A stretch of 64,000 nt of DNA from assembly GCA_005765155.1 (NCBI GenBank), contig VCCP01000003.1:620001-684000 (forward strand). The letters run 5' to 3'. Positions 1-12,838 of the stretch are shown in pieces. The stretch is from Zelopaecilomyces penicillatus (taxonomy: Eukaryota; Ascomycota; Sordariomycetes; Hypocreales; Pseudodiploosporaceae). Position 1 is the first letter of the stretch; each line of letters starts with the position of its first letter. The position numbers and the translations under genes were made by a program. The notes under the pieces are model-generated. The model saw only the letters and a list, made by a program, of their open reading frames with translations, was not told the origin of the DNA and searched no databases.

Positions 1-2971
1 ACCTCCAACTTACTTGGGACTGAGGCGCAGTATGTAAGTGCGGATGCATTTTAGTAGGTAAGAGTGCCTCGGGAGTATTTAGCTGCTAGAAATGACCAAT
101 TAAAGGATCGGATGGCTGAACTTGCCGTGTCTTTGTGGCAAAGCAACTTGTCGCTAACAACTCACAGCCACTCATCCTAACAACCAGCTGCACCGCCTCG
201 GAAGGCTGCCTTGCAGTTCCTTTAGTCATTGCTAATGTCTTGTCGTGTGTCTGCTTGGGGAATGTTTTGTAAAAAAAAAACAGCACTACCGAGACAAAAT
301 GTAGTCATCGCAAGGTAGTAATTGGTAGATGTCCGTCAGATCGATCATCAGTCATCAGCACCAACATCTTCATCATCATCGCCGTCATTCTCACTACCAC
401 CGCTGGTATTCCTCCGGCGCCAGCCTCTTTGCACAGCACAACTGCACACGCCCCAGCAATCGAAACACTACAATGGTACGTGGGTTTCCCAATCCTTCGC
501 TCAACTTCAACGTCCCATAACCCTACAACTGCATGCCAGCCTCTGCAAGGGAACAAAAGGAAAACAGTTTAGAATTTGTTGGCATGCATTGCATATGCCG
601 TATCTATTCGTGAAATAAACAACGTTTTGTCGATCAAACGCCTTTTATGGCCGTGTCACGCTCACATCGCAACGGGCAGCAATATGACGGCATTTTCATT
701 TGGACATTTCCAAGTTTTCTTCTCTTCTTTCCAACGCTCACTCTAAATCAGGCTCAAACAGGCAACAATACTTCTACAGTTCAAAGCTCATCATTGGGAT
801 CCTCCATTTCAGCCTTATCCGTTTACTCCCTCTCTGTTGCAACCATTACAGCCGATTAGTACTGACAGCCTTTAAAGAGGACTGGTTTCGACATGTGCTT
901 GTCGACTCCACATTTCTAGAGCGGCCTTACAGTTTCAGTAGATTGGATGCAACCCGATAGTCATCTTTCTTTGGCAGCAGAAGGTCATACATGATAAAGG
1001 CTGCTTCATATCGAGCAGCGGATGGGTCGGGGCGATGATAAATTGTACGACGATTCGCGATGCCGCAACACACACACACCCACCACCACGTGGTTGCAGC
1101 TATGCAGGTAAGTATTTAGCTTTGGGTTGCTTCTCCTCTCTCAGCCGCAGCTGGCATAACTGCATTCCGCTTGCGCTCCATACAGTATTTGCCCCAACTA
1201 AAACTTCTTGGACCCCAAATATATATGAGCCTAGGGCTAGAGCTGGTTGACTACCTAAATAAAAGGGCGTATTTTAGACGCGAGTCAAGTAAATATTCTT
1301 GCCATACATCTTGCTGGAAAACATCCAGCCAGTGTCAAGTTATTGTCCACTGTATCACGAGACCGTTTCTCAACTAGAGACAGTGTAAGTTACTGTTTGG
1401 TACGCTCGCCAATCTTCATATGTCGGGGTTTAATTGCGAGCTAAACAGCTCCGTCGCACATACTTGGCATGTAAAAGAGCAATAGTTCTCGCAGAGACCC
1501 GCTGTTGCCTGTGAGGTGAATGCAATAGTGTAACTGCGATAGGCACTGCAGCTTTGCAAAGCCGGGTTTCACATGCATGCAGACATTGCAGGTAAAGAAA
1601 CGGGTTGGACGGCCCACCGTCTTTATCGAGCTAATCCGTCCCTGTGAACCCGTGCCTTATCTGTGCATTCACGAGCCAAGATACTTATTTTGCATTATTT
1701 TCTGAGAAGATGCTTGATATGCTAGGGTAATTGAGAATACGTGCCCTGCTCATATTCTGTGCCGTACGTGCAGCGTACTAGATAGTGGCTAGCTAGCGGA
1801 GGCATGTGATTGATCACCTGGCTGCTCAGTCATCCACCCACTGGCCAAATTAATGAAAGCTGCCTGATTCTGTAGATAGTGGCAAGAAATCACCGTAACA
1901 ATGCTACAAGGTGTGTATTCAAGATCAGATAGATAAGAGTTCATGTTATCACATGTGAGAAAGAGCTTTATCAACACAGTTGTTGTAGCTTACAGATTCG
2001 AGCCTCATTTACATCATCTTCCCAACCCACGAGACCAGTTGCACCTTCCATCTAATGAACCTCGAATCACCTTTCCTACTTGAGGAAAATGATCTCAGGA
2101 GAATTGCCCACCTGGTGCATCTTCACAGAAGCAGACTGGGCAGTGCACGGTAAACAAAAAAAAAAGGCTGGAAGTAAGCAACTTGAACCCCTTCAGGCGG
2201 CTGTGTCAGCGCCAAACATGGCAATGACCCATTCACAGGGCTGTACTCCGTACTTTAGACGGGTATCCGTGATCCATGTGCTGATTGGCTGGCTTCCATC
2301 GCATTGGTCGGATTGGCAACGTCAAACAAGCGACTACCGGACCTAAAAGCTACACAAACCATACCTAAACCGGACAAATCATTGCAAATGATAAGCTGGC
2401 AGAGGCGCAATCGAACAACCAGGAACACAAGAACCCTTCGAAACAGATTTCTTTTTCTAGATGTACGGCAGACAACCCAGCCTCGCGCCATGTTGCCTGT
2501 CGCTGTTCAGAGGGAAGATTTAGAAAAAAAAAAAAAATTAATGATTGGCTACGCAGCAAAGGATTGTCTGTTTCTGAGCTTTCGATCTTGCGGATCGTAT
2601 TTTGCGTATACGTATTTTGGCGTAGATGTACCTCACGTATACGCCATCTTGCGTATACGGTCCCTCAAAACTAAACTGCATAGGGGCCAAGGCAAATCTT
2701 GTATGAGAATTAGCCGTTTTGGGCCTACGAACATTGTCGCATTGAATCCGAATGTTGACTTATACCAGGGAGGGAGTGACACGTTCCTGATGGAAAGATA
2801 TAAAGATGGATGTGTATGGCAAATATATTGAACTCATTCTCTGGTTCAAAAGAAATCACACATACACACATTCACCAATTATACCATATATTTCTTTTCT
2901 CTACCTTTCTCTTTTTTACTCCCAAATTTCATCAAAATAAACACACCTTTTACCCCCAATCCTAGCCCATC
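1..2971. other. gene-poor left flank
   Basis: I see no supported gene. The open frames here are short, overlap on both strands and contain low-complexity stretches such as homopolymer A/K runs. The longest (2304-2831, plus) crosses a poly-A run and has no domain-like composition. CT/AT-rich stretches after about 2830 probably belong to the promoter and leader of the gene starting at 2972. Confidence 0.6.
2605..2659. promoter_or_regulatory. three copies of palindrome CGTATACG
   Basis: The 8-base palindrome CGTATACG occurs at 2605-2612, 2636-2643 and 2652-2659. The first and third copies share the longer form TTGCGTATACG. The cluster lies 313-367 bases before the ATG of the RTA1-like gene. A self-complementary site repeated three times in 55 bases suggests a binding site for a dimeric regulator. 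The regulator is unknown to me, and the role is inference. Confidence 0.5.
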
Positions 2972-4103
2972 ATGGCCGACGATGATATCTGGATGTACGA
3001 CCCGTCGTTTACACTTGCCATCATTGGCACGGTAGTGTACAGCATCATCTTTGTCGAAATTTTTTACATGACTGTGATGAAATACCGCGCTTGGTATTTC
3101 ACCGTTGTCGTTGTCGGAGCGGGTGTTGAGGTGGCTGCGTATGCGCTTCGTACCTATTCGGCCAAGAACCAAAATGAACTTGTCAGTGTTTTCGATTTCT
3201 TCTTTTTTTTGAACTGTATTTTCAGTAACCTCTGTATTATGAAGGATTATTCCTGCAAATACAGAAAATGACAAGCCATTGCATGAGTATAGCTAACCAT
3301 GACTGCGAGAAAAAATAGACCCCCTTTATCATGACCCTAACCTTCACCGTCCTCGCGCCCGTCTTCATCGCCGCTGGAAACTATCTTCTCATCAGCCGAC
3401 TTATCCGCGCCGTGCTACCGCCCTCGAGCCACCGCATCCTTGGCATCCCTGGCCGCCGCTTAACACCAATCTTTGTTGCCTGCGACATCATCGCCTTCCT
3501 CGTCCAGGGCAGCGGCTCGGGCATCGCTAGCTCGGATAACTGGACGGGACCGAACGAAAAGCTTGGTCGATATGTCTTGATTGGAGGACTGGTGTTCCAG
3601 CTCATTGCCTTTTCGCTGTTCCTTGCTGTCTTTGGGCGCTTTCATTTTCTCGCCAACCGATACGAAGTGGCGGACGCGCCAAAGGGATGGCGGAGGTTGT
3701 TGATTGCAGTCTACTGCTCCAGCATTCTCATTATGGTAAGCAAGAAAACTCCATCAATCAAATTCATTTGTCACTACCCATCATTTGCTCCTTTCTCTTC
3801 TCTTCCCGAGCACAATCTGTGGGATTTGAGCAACCATCTACAGGTGACTAACATGGGCAATAATAGATCCGCTGCGTCTACCGAGTATGCGAGTTCTCTG
3901 AGGGACTGGATGGATACTCATTCCGCACCGAATGGCTGTTCTGGGTGCTCGAGAGTTTGCCAATGGCGGGTGCCATCGGCATCTTTTGCTTCTTTCACCC
4001 AAGCAAATACCTCTCGGGCTGCAACTTTGCTCGTTCTGCGTCGAAGGGGAACGATACTATGGAGCTCTCTGATGGGCAACGAGCGAACGACCTCCATGTG
4101 TGA
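2972..4103 (+). CDS. RTA1-like multi-pass membrane protein
   Basis: Three exons, 2972-3181, 3319-3735 and 3867-4103, join in frame to a 287-residue protein. The protein is rich in hydrophobic segments: residues about 12-35 and 42-60 in exon 1, several in exon 2 around TLTFTVLAPVFIAAGNY and YVLIGGLVFQLIAFSLFLAV, and one in exon 3. Features matching the fungal RTA1/RTM1 (lipid-translocating exporter) family are the APVFIAAGNY segment, the conserved DIIAFLVQGSGSG stretch, and R-VYRVCEFSEG followed by E-LFWVLES-PM. Members are seven-helix membrane proteins linked to resistance to membrane-active compounds and sterol or sphingolipid stress; the substrate of this one is unknown. The first donor is GTCAGT, a weak variant. 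It is followed on the minus strand by a sterol-regulator-like gene, which is suggestive but not proof of a shared pathway. Confidence 0.88.
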
Positions 4104-4322
4104 AAGGGAACGAAGCAAAGATTTATAGGGGAGACTAGGTTGTAATGATGGGATTAGAGGCAATGGGGAGTTTTGCGGGAAATTGGTGTCCCGGGGATCG
4201 TGCAACTGGAAGGTATCAAGCCAGGTTGAAGCTGAACGGTCAATGTCAGACTGAGGAACTTATAGACAAATTATGTATGAACCAGTATGTTTAATACAGC
4301 ACTTTACACATAAGTATCTGCC

Positions 4323-6152
4323 TCAAACATCTGGCCTAGACTCAATCAGCGCTAGATTCAGCACACCCTCATCAATCCCACCCAAGGGCACCCAAACCAA
4401 CCCATCCTCTCTACACGTATACATATAAGTCCTCACAAACTCAAGTCCCCACTCACCGTACCCGACATACTCCTCTGGGAGAGATTCCATAATCTCCTCA
4501 ATCCATTCCACCGACATTGCCTTGCGTAGGTCGAAGCCCCTATGCAGACCAATATAGTGCGCTACCTTGGACCCGTCACTCGGCAGCCTCCGGCTCATGA
4601 TGAAGTCTACGACGAGCATGTGCATGATAACCAGCCGACCGGAATGGTTGTTTCGGTCTACAAACGCGCCGAATTGTTTGGCATCGAGCTCTCCAAGCTT
4701 GTCGTACATTTTTGTATGTTCGCAGTAGCCTACATGTTTGCGTGATTAGATAAGAAAAACTCCATGAAATTGTTACAATTTCAATTTATATCAGGAGAGA
4801 CTGAAAGTGATACGCACTGTCGACTGGGTTTGTAACGGCTGACGATACGATTCTTTGCACCATTGCGACGTATTCGATTTCCGCTACACTTCTGCACAAG
4901 GGACCGAGAGCCCTGGCGTTGGCGCAAAACTGTTCACATATCATCTGATTGAGGAGACTATCGTCGTTGATGACCATTTCCATAATTTTGTCGACATAGT
5001 GTTGCCGCTGAAAGGTCATGAAAAGAGACGACTCATGGTTGGCCATTGCATGAGTGCCGACCAGATAGCCTGTAGAAATGCGTCTTGTAAGCAAGTAGGC
5101 TACAAGATAGATTTTTGCCAAGAATAAACACCACCATGTGATAATCAAGCTTAGAAAAAGAAAGCTCCAAGGTCGGATGCACATATAACCGTGGCCAAGC
5201 GTTAGACTTACATCCGCGAACCATGGTTAGGTACTCTACCAACCCATCCCGCAAATGCGATGCCTGAAACGTAAGTGCCAGCATTGTGCCAAAGGCAACA
5301 TCTGCATTCACCTGCGTGAGATGAGCCTCGGACAGAAACTCATTTAAACTCTGGATGGCTGTGATGCGGTGACACAGAGCGGCTTTGGAGAAGGATGCGC
5401 TCGAGTCTGGTACCATGAGGGCTAGATGGGAAGCCCCCAAACCTAGCATAGAATGAATCAAAAAGTCAAAATGAAATTGAACGTTGTGAACTGTTAATCA
5501 ATTGTGTTTTATTTTGTGCGAAAGATAGGGAGAAAAAAAAGAAGATGAGACAACTCACTTTATGGGACATCTGCGAGACGAGCTGCCATACTGGCCACCC
5601 ATCAATCGGCAACGATGGATACGCCTCACACAAGAAATGCTGAAAGAACCGCATATCATCCATCCCAAACGTCTTCGGATCCGTCCTCAACGTCCTCCCC
5701 AATACCACCACCGCCGCCGCCCTCTCATCCTCACGTCCATCACCCTCCTCCCCCATCTTCTCATCACGCGGTCGCGGCACATACACACAGTTCAGCCCCA
5801 AACGCCGACACGATCCACACTCCGGCCTCGTCTCATCGCACTTGACTTTCCGTCGCTTACAGCAGACACATCCAGCCCGGGATTTGGTATGGCCTTTGCG
5901 AGGGATCGGTCGTCGCCGGACGGGTGGTGTAGACTCCGGATGTGGTGGTTGTTGTCCCTGTGGAGTGATGGATTTGTGTGGTCTGGTGGTTACTGATGGG
6001 GAGGTTGAGGATAATGGAGACGTTGTTGATGTGGCTGTTGATTCCCAGTCTGTGAAGCTGTGTATCATGATTTCCTCGTTGGATGGGGAGTGTTCCATTT
6101 CCCTGGCCTTGTAGTGGACTTGGCCATCACCGTTGCCTAGACAGTGTGGCAT
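4323..6152 (-). CDS. Zn2Cys6 transcription factor, sterol uptake control-like
   Basis: Minus-strand gene with four exons: 6152 to about 5559, about 5490 to 5212, 5069-4818 and 4729-4323. It encodes about 510 residues. Exon 1 carries a Zn2Cys6 cluster (CVCCKRRKVKCDETRPECGSC, ending in NCVY) near residues 92-120, preceded by a basic SRAGC lead-in. Downstream parts (YPSLPIDGWPVWQL, DFLIHSMLGLGASHLAL, then LTFQASHLRDGLVEYL) resemble fungal Upc2/sterol-uptake-control regulators that switch ergosterol genes. Exons 2-3 and 3-4 join cleanly. Exon 1-2 does not: the best donor (GTGAGT after AAA) and the only nearby acceptor are out of phase. A weaker GTTGTC donor four bases on restores the frame. The target genes cannot be told from the sequence. 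Confidence 0.82.
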
Positions 6153-6608
6153 CTCAATAATTCAGCTGCTATGATTAAAATTTAAAAAATGCACAGATGT
6201 TTAGCACAAGATTTTCATCCATGTAAAATGCAAGAGTCGACATAGTTCAAGATCAAATCACCAGCTTCCAGCTGACGCACGTCCTTGCATTTAGGAGCGT
6301 AAGAAGTCGTGCCAAGCGGAGGGACAATCGGCCGTGGCTCTCTGCTAGGTAATGTTACATTTTCACTGTACCTGTAAGTCCAGCCAGGAACCCACTACCA
6401 CTGCATTGTAGGTAATTTCTACTTACACATCTAGGAGGAAACAAACCACTACTCAGAGCGCTTGAGCTAACAAGACACTCAATGTCACCTTCACTTGTTG
6501 ATGCACCATAGTCAGACATAACAAGACAAACACTGGATTCTATTCTACCACACCTGCCTTTTTGGTATAATCCTGTCTATTCTCGTCCCAGTAAACTTTT
6601 TGATTTAT
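6153..6608. other. spacer between two minus-strand genes
   Basis: No gene seen. This should hold the promoter of the regulator ending at 4323 and the 3' end of the CCT5 gene. No clear motif was noted. Confidence 0.6.
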
Positions 6609-8517
6609 TTAGAAGTCGTTCTCGTCCACGCCGGCCACAATGACATTGTTGACCTTGAGCACCATCCGGCATAGCTGCGTAGCCAGCTGCAGCTGTTGCT
6701 TCTTTCCAATCAATGGATCAATCACAAATGCGCTCTTCATGTCGTTGTCTCCGCGGCCCATGCAGTCAACGCCCAGCTTGCCCTTGCCTTCAGCTCCTGC
6801 CTTGACCTGTTGGCTCTTGACCTCTGCAAGAGTGGTAATGGGGTTAAGACCACTGTTCTCCGCCAGTGTCATGGGGACAGTATCCAGAGCTTCGGAAAAG
6901 GCTCGCATGGCGTACTGTTCCAGGCCGGGCGTCTTGGTTGCAGCATCCTCCACTGCTAGAGAGCAGGCAATCTCCGCCGCACCACCTCCGTACACAACCC
7001 GGTTATCACGCACCAAGTTTCTTACGACACACAGAGCATCGTGTAGAGATCGCTTAGCCTCGTCGATAATCTAATCAATCAGTTAGCTTTTAATTTTTTT
7101 AATTCTCCATGACATCACAGTTGATCAACATACCATCTTGTTGCTTCCTCGAACAAACACAGTCACTGCACGGGTGTTTGCGCACTCCTCAATGACTAGC
7201 ATCTTTTCCCTTGTCGTTCCAAACGTCATTTCTCTTACAACACCAGCTGTACCAAGCTTCTCGGCCTTCAAGTCCTCAAAACGAGGCACTATCCTGCCGT
7301 TGGTTGCAATGGCAATCAACTCAATCTCGGGTCCGCCAACCCACCGAACGGCGGGAAGCTTATTCTGCAGTAGCAAGTGGTTTGCCTCGTCGTCGAAGCC
7401 CCACTGGCAGATTGCCAGATTTGCACCAGTGTCCTTGATCTGTTGGATCATCTCAATGAACTTGTCCTTCTCGTAACTTTGCAGCTTCTTGAACTCGTCC
7501 ACTGTTGTAATATCGAGATGGTGCTTAGTCTTGGGCTTCGGGGGTTCGAATGCACAGGTCAAGATGGCAATCTTGGCATCTCGAACCTCGGAGGGCATCT
7601 GGGGATGAGAAAAGTCCTTATCAACAATAACTCCCTTGACCAACAGTGTGTCTTCCAATGATCCCCCAACCTTTCCGTCCACCTTTATCAGCTCGAAGTC
7701 GACATCTTTTCGCTCCAGGTCGGCGACGGAGAGGACGGCGTCCACGGCGATCTTTGCAAATTGGTCATGTGCTTTGGAAACAATCTTGCTTCCTAAGCTT
7801 GTGCGTGCGACCTTGAGAAGGTTGGTAGTCTCCTCCTTTGTGAACTCAATGGTATCCGAGATCCGGTCCAGCTCGGCAACAGCAATGTCACAGGCCTGGT
7901 CGTAACCATCTGCAATTCGAATGGGGTGGATGCCTTTGTCAATGAGTTCGGCAGCTTGCTCAAGAAGAGCACCGGCCAAGACCACGACACCGGTAGTGCC
8001 ATCACCAATCTCATCGTCCTGTGACTTTGACAACTCGACTAGCAGCTTAGCGATGTGATTGCTGATTTCCATCTGTTGCAGAATAGTCGCGCCATCGTTG
8101 GTCACGGTGATGTCTCCGTCGGGTGAGATAAGAATTTTGTCGAGACCTCGAGGTCCTAGAGACGTCTTGACAATGTTGGCGACTGTTCGGGCTGCTAGGA
8201 TGTGGGCCTTGACCGCTTCGTTGCCGAACTGGCGCTTCTTCCTCCCCTGACTGGAGACATGTCAGAATGAACAGCTCGCCAAGCAAACTGTCTGCAACAC
8301 CAAAAGCATAACTCACTCTCGAACAACAATGAAGGGCCGGCCTTGCTCATCCTTCATCACCGCCGCTGTTGTTGCCTATCGTCAGTCGTGGGTTGCTACC
8401 GCTGGCGGGGTTACACTTCGTTACCATTCGACATATCCAGATCTGGCGGTGTTAGCTTGGACTCTGGGGAGGAGGGGGGCCTGCTCTGCAAAACAGTGAC
8501 GACTCACTCATCGCCAT
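6609..8517 (-). CDS. cct5: T-complex protein 1 subunit epsilon (CCT5)
   Basis: Five exons on the minus strand, 8517-8508, 8442-8425, 8365-8317, 8250-7134 and 7070-6609, join to 551 residues, the usual length. The first two exons are only 10 and 18 bases and give the start MAMNLDMSN. The ATP-binding and hydrolysis motif GDGTTG lies in DDEIGDGTTGVVVLAG; TNDGATIL and the C-terminal VVYGGGAAEIA also match group II chaperonins. The stretches QWGFDDEANHLLLQN and FEPPKPKTKH are specific to epsilon rather than other CCT subunits. It is one of eight subunits of the cytosolic TRiC/CCT ring that folds actin and tubulin. It is transcribed divergently from HBS1. Confidence 0.97.
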
Positions 8518-9220
8518 GTTGGCTAACACCCGCCTGTCTGTCGTGCGAGTTTGCCAAAGATTCACAGGTAAAGGGTCGTGGCACCAACAAAAATGCCCCC
8601 TGAAATTTAGTAATGGGCTATAGCTACATGTGAAGCTTCCCTCGATTATGTCCCGAATTTTTCGAATATGGGGGGTTGCCTGCACACTCCCACAAGTTGG
8701 TGCGGGACACGGGAAAAGTAAACTCCGCTACCCGTTGGCAGACACCCCGCCAAAGCCAAGCTTGTTTGCCCCTCCATGCCAATTTGCCTGCCATTTGCCC
8801 CTCCCATGGCGGCCTATGACTGTGCTGTCTAAATTCTTGGTGCCTGCAGCTATATATCCCGACGTGCTTCATTCCAACTCGAGTTTCTTGCAGCCTTTTT
8901 CCGTGTGCCTACTCCGAGACGCCGGCGCCTTCCAGTTTAGAAACTCTCTCTCTTTTTAAGCTTTGCAGAAGCTGGGTTTCCGAATCACAATTGAGTTGTA
9001 TCTGCCTGTCCACAAAAGTACGTCATATACGCTTCTCCGAAACCTACCCTGAGGGGCGCATGACTGGTCAATCTGGGTTACTTGGTGCCTACAACTTTGT
9101 ATAGCAACAACTTCTCGTTACCAGCTATTTCGTGCAAACCTTTCCCTCTCATATATCAGTCTCTCTAATACTCTCAAGTAAATTCACACTACTTCCCACA
9201 ATCAACCACTATATCGCACA
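8518..9220. other. divergent promoter region, cct5/hbs1
   Basis: No gene seen in these 703 bases. The stretch separates cct5 (minus) from hbs1 (plus), both involved in protein quality control, and must contain both promoters. CT-rich tracts precede the hbs1 ATG. No motif is clear enough to name. Confidence 0.6.
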
Positions 9221-11809
9221 ATGGCCAGTTCCGGCTATGACGACGACGATTTCGTCGATGATTACGACGCACAGGCCACAGGAGAAGAGGAGGAAGAATT
9301 GAGTCCCGAGGACAAAATTTGCATGGATCACGGGACAGAAGAAATACGAAAGGCGCTTGGAGACGACGCCAATAAAGTTACATTAAAGCAAATCCAGGAC
9401 GCCCTGTGGCATTACTACTATGATGTGGAGAAGTCGGTAGCCTATCTCACAAGGACTTTCATCTCACCGACGCCAAAAGCTACACCGAAAGCAACGCCGA
9501 AAAAGGCAACAGAGGGTAAGTCTCAAGAGTTCTATTTATATGTCGCGCAAGGACCGTTTGCGAACGCCGCTGGAGCAGACCTCAACCTGTTGAACCATCA
9601 TCCTTCATTCGATTTCAGGCCACATTTTACTTCTTCTACGGACTCATTTCCAATCTTCAAGAAGCCTCGAATACCTGCAAGCATCTACTTTAGTGACATG
9701 CCGTGGATGAACACTCCAAAGGATCGTCAGACTACCTTTGTTGAACCCGCACGGCTACCAGGAGGACTCTTAGGAGGCAGCGAATCTGCGCCAAAAATGT
9801 CCAAACTTCAAGCATTGGCTGCGGCCAGGAAGAAAAAGAACGACGAGAAAAAAGTGCAAGAAAAACTCGCGCAAACAGAAAACGGGGTCAAGAATCTCTC
9901 ATTGTCTGATGACAGACAGAAGGAGAACATTGCGCCTTCTTCAACCCAAAATCTACGAAAAAGAACCCTTGATGGGCAGGTGTTGCAGCCTATTGCTATC
10001 GATACTCCAGTCCCTACCCTTGAGGCTAGTCAAACAGAGCAAACGAATGTGCCTCAAGACACTGAAATGAAAATCGATGAGGATGAACCAATGGTCATGG
10101 TTCGCAAAAATGCACCTTCGGCATTTGCCGCGACACTCTTTGGGCCTGCTCCAGGAGCAAACCTGGCGCGCAGACAAGATTTTTTTGCAATGCCATATGC
10201 CTCTTCTTCTTCCTTTTCGGCCAACGTATTCTCAGAACCCAGTCCGGATGATGTCGTTCTTGCAGCTCAGTCGAAAGGTTCGAATTTTGCGAGGGCAAAA
10301 TGAAAGGCTAATTCTAATTTCTGGTCCAGCTGGGAAAAAGATTCCAACCGCGACAAAGACTACGAAGAAGGCTCAGAAGACACAGAAGAACGTCGACTCT
10401 TCCAAAGAGGCTACCGGCCTGTCAAATCTCAAAATTAGCGACGCTCCACCCCCGAAGAGCAAAGGTCTTGATGTTGTCAAGGAATTTGAACAGAGTTCCA
10501 GCAAAAAGAGTTCCAGCTTTGTGGTTGTCGGTATGTTATCCCGTCACATGGAAATTGTTCGATCGCATGCATTTTGATTGACACATGGTGGCGGCTTTTA
10601 GGTCATGTTGACGCTGGCAAGAGTACCCTGATGGGGCGTCTTCTTGTGGAACTCAAGTATGTAGAAGAAAGAACAGTTGAGAAGTATCGGAGACAGGCGG
10701 AAAAATCAGGAAAGCAGTCATTTGCTTTGGCGTGGGTTATGGATCAGCGGAGTGAGGAACGAGATCGCGGGGTGACAATTGATATCGCTACCAACCATTT
10801 TGAGACTGAGACGACCAAGTTTACGATACTTGATGCCCCAGGACACCGAGATTTTGTCCCAAACATGATTGCTGGCGCCAGCCAGGCCGACTTTGCCATT
10901 TTGGTCATTGATGCCAATACTGGTGCATATGAGAAAGGTCTCAAAGGCCAAACACGAGAACACGTTTTACTCCTACGAAGTTTAGGTGTTCAGCGATTAA
11001 TAGTTGCTGTCAACAAGCTTGATATGGTTAGATGGTCCAAGGAACGATTCAACGAGATCTCAGAACAAGTTACAGGGTTTTTAACGGGTCTTGGCTTTCA
11101 GGAGAAGAATGTCACATTCATCCCAATCTCAGGACTAAATGGAGACAATATTGCGAAAAGATCACCGGACTCTGCTGCATCCTGGTACACAGGGCTTACA
11201 CTCATAGATGGACTGGAAGCGTCTGGTCCGGTATCGAGCCGAGCCCTGAAGAAGCCATTCCGTATGGTGATATCCGAGGTTTTCCGTTCCCAACAAGGAA
11301 CAACAACACTAGCTGGCCGCATTGATTCAGGCACGATTCAGATTGGAGATGTTCTGGTGGTTCAGCCTAGTGGAGAAACCGCGTACATCAAGTCAATCAT
11401 GGTGGACACAGAGTCCCATGAATGGGCGGTTGCCGGGCAAAATGTCAGCATTGCGTTGACAAACATTGACCCTATTCACATCCGAATCGGTGACATTCTT
11501 TGCCACACCACTGATCCCATTAATATTAGCGACACATTTACAATGAAAGCGATGGCGTTTGAGCATTTGATGCCAATGCCCGTCGATCTCCACCGCGGTA
11601 GACTGCATGCTGCAGGCCGGATTCAATCAATGTCTGCAACTCTCGACAAAGCTACTGGAGAGGTCATCAAAAAGAAACCAAAGGTTGTTCAGCCTGGAGG
11701 AGTGGCACGTGTTCTGATCCAACTGGAATCGAAGGTGCCTCTGGAGCCTGGGCAACGTGTAGTCATTAGAAGTGGAGGCGAAACAATTGCAGCTGGGCTT
11801 GTTGAATAA
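9221..11809 (+). CDS. hbs1: HBS1-type ribosome-rescue GTPase
   Basis: Exons 9221-10277, 10330-10530 and 10602-11809 join to about 821 residues. The N-terminal acidic region and helical domain (ALWHYYYDVEKSVAYL, residues about 65-80) match the HBS1 N-domain. FSDMPWMN and PGGLLGGS follow in a disordered linker. The GTPase has all motifs: G1 GHVDAGKST, G2 RGVTID, G3 DAPGHRD, G4 NKLD, then two beta-barrel domains. Hbs1 pairs with Dom34/Pelota to release stalled ribosomes in no-go and non-stop mRNA decay. The G1 motif is split by an intron (donor 10531, acceptor ending 10601). A GTAAGT at 9516 could open an extra early intron, but the frame stays open through it and the acceptor is unclear, so the N-terminal part is uncertain. 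eRF3 is less likely because the N-domain is HBS1-like. Confidence 0.93.
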
Positions 11810-12838
11810 TGAATTACATAGATGAGTAAATATGATCAAAAACTATGTTAAAATGAGGCTTGCACAAACCCTCCTGCGTCTTATGCGGCTTGTTGTAACG
11901 TTCTGGCGAGAGCACTTAGAAGTTTGAAAATATTTGATGACGCATGTGATACATTTAGACAAACATTGAAGCCACAGAAATGTTAACGGACAGATTAAGC
12001 AGGTGGCAACGGCCACGGCAACGTTGAAGGTTCTCCAAATCTTAAACCCCCACGCCTCTGGAAGTTTATTTGGTGATTAAGCTGCAAGCTGCATGTTGAA
12101 TCCATCAAAGGCGCATGTTTAGAAAACAGATTGCGCCCGATAGTCAATTGTATCGTTGGCTGCGTCTTACGAGAGAGAGAGTTGCCTGATGCCGTGAGTC
12201 ATTACCAATTTCAATAGAACTGAATCGAATTTACCCCGTCAGCAATTGGCCCCGTTTCGTGAGTGTCGGAGAATCGTGGCCTCTTTTTTTTTTTGGAGGG
12301 GCAAAAAAAGGTTGATCATGATTCGACTTGGCGCTGATTTTAGGCGCTGTGACCGGCAATGCGGCGGGGGGGAGGGCTGCCAGCCTTGTGCAGACACTGG
12401 CAACACGCACTGTTGCCAAAGGGCGGTAAAGCAGCGCTGCAACACAGTGCTGGCTTGCCGATCAGCGGCTCTAAACAGACCCCTGTCACGTGGGGCACCG
12501 CAGTTGTGTGTCTCTCCATCTGGGGCGTCTGTGGCGTGCGCAGGGACCGGCGGGCGGTACCTTACCTGAAATCTGGCCTTTTTGTTGCCATCTGGACACC
12601 TGTGCCTTTTTCCGGAGCACCTTCATAAGCGGTCGCCATCGTCGCTTCTTTTCCTCCAACCCACTTCTTCTTCCTCTCATCACCACAGATACCCTTTCTT
12701 TTTCGGTGTATACGCGAGCTTGAGGACCGGGTGAGCCTCGCTGCGTTGGATTGTCTTTTGCGACTTATATCCTCTCTCTACCACAAGATCCATCCTCTCT
12801 CGACACTATCGGTGCGACAGGACCACACATCTCCCACA
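11810..12838 (+). promoter_or_regulatory. BiP upstream region with CACGTG site
   Basis: No gene seen. A perfect palindromic CACGTG lies at 12487-12492, about 350 bases before the BiP ATG. It sits within CACGTGGGGCACC, which is partly like an ER-stress element, but the matching CCAAT half is not present at the standard spacing. From about 12640 to the ATG the DNA is CT-rich, as in strong fungal leaders. Unfolded-protein-response control is expected for BiP genes, but no canonical element is proven here. Confidence 0.4.

Noticed and set aside
2304..2831. 175-codon plus-strand frame
   Set aside because: Runs through a poly-A stretch and has no domain-like composition; no homologue recognised.
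9516..9578. Early intron in hbs1
   Set aside because: Donor GTAAGT is good, but the frame is open throughout and the only in-phase acceptor (63 bases on) is weak; left undecided.
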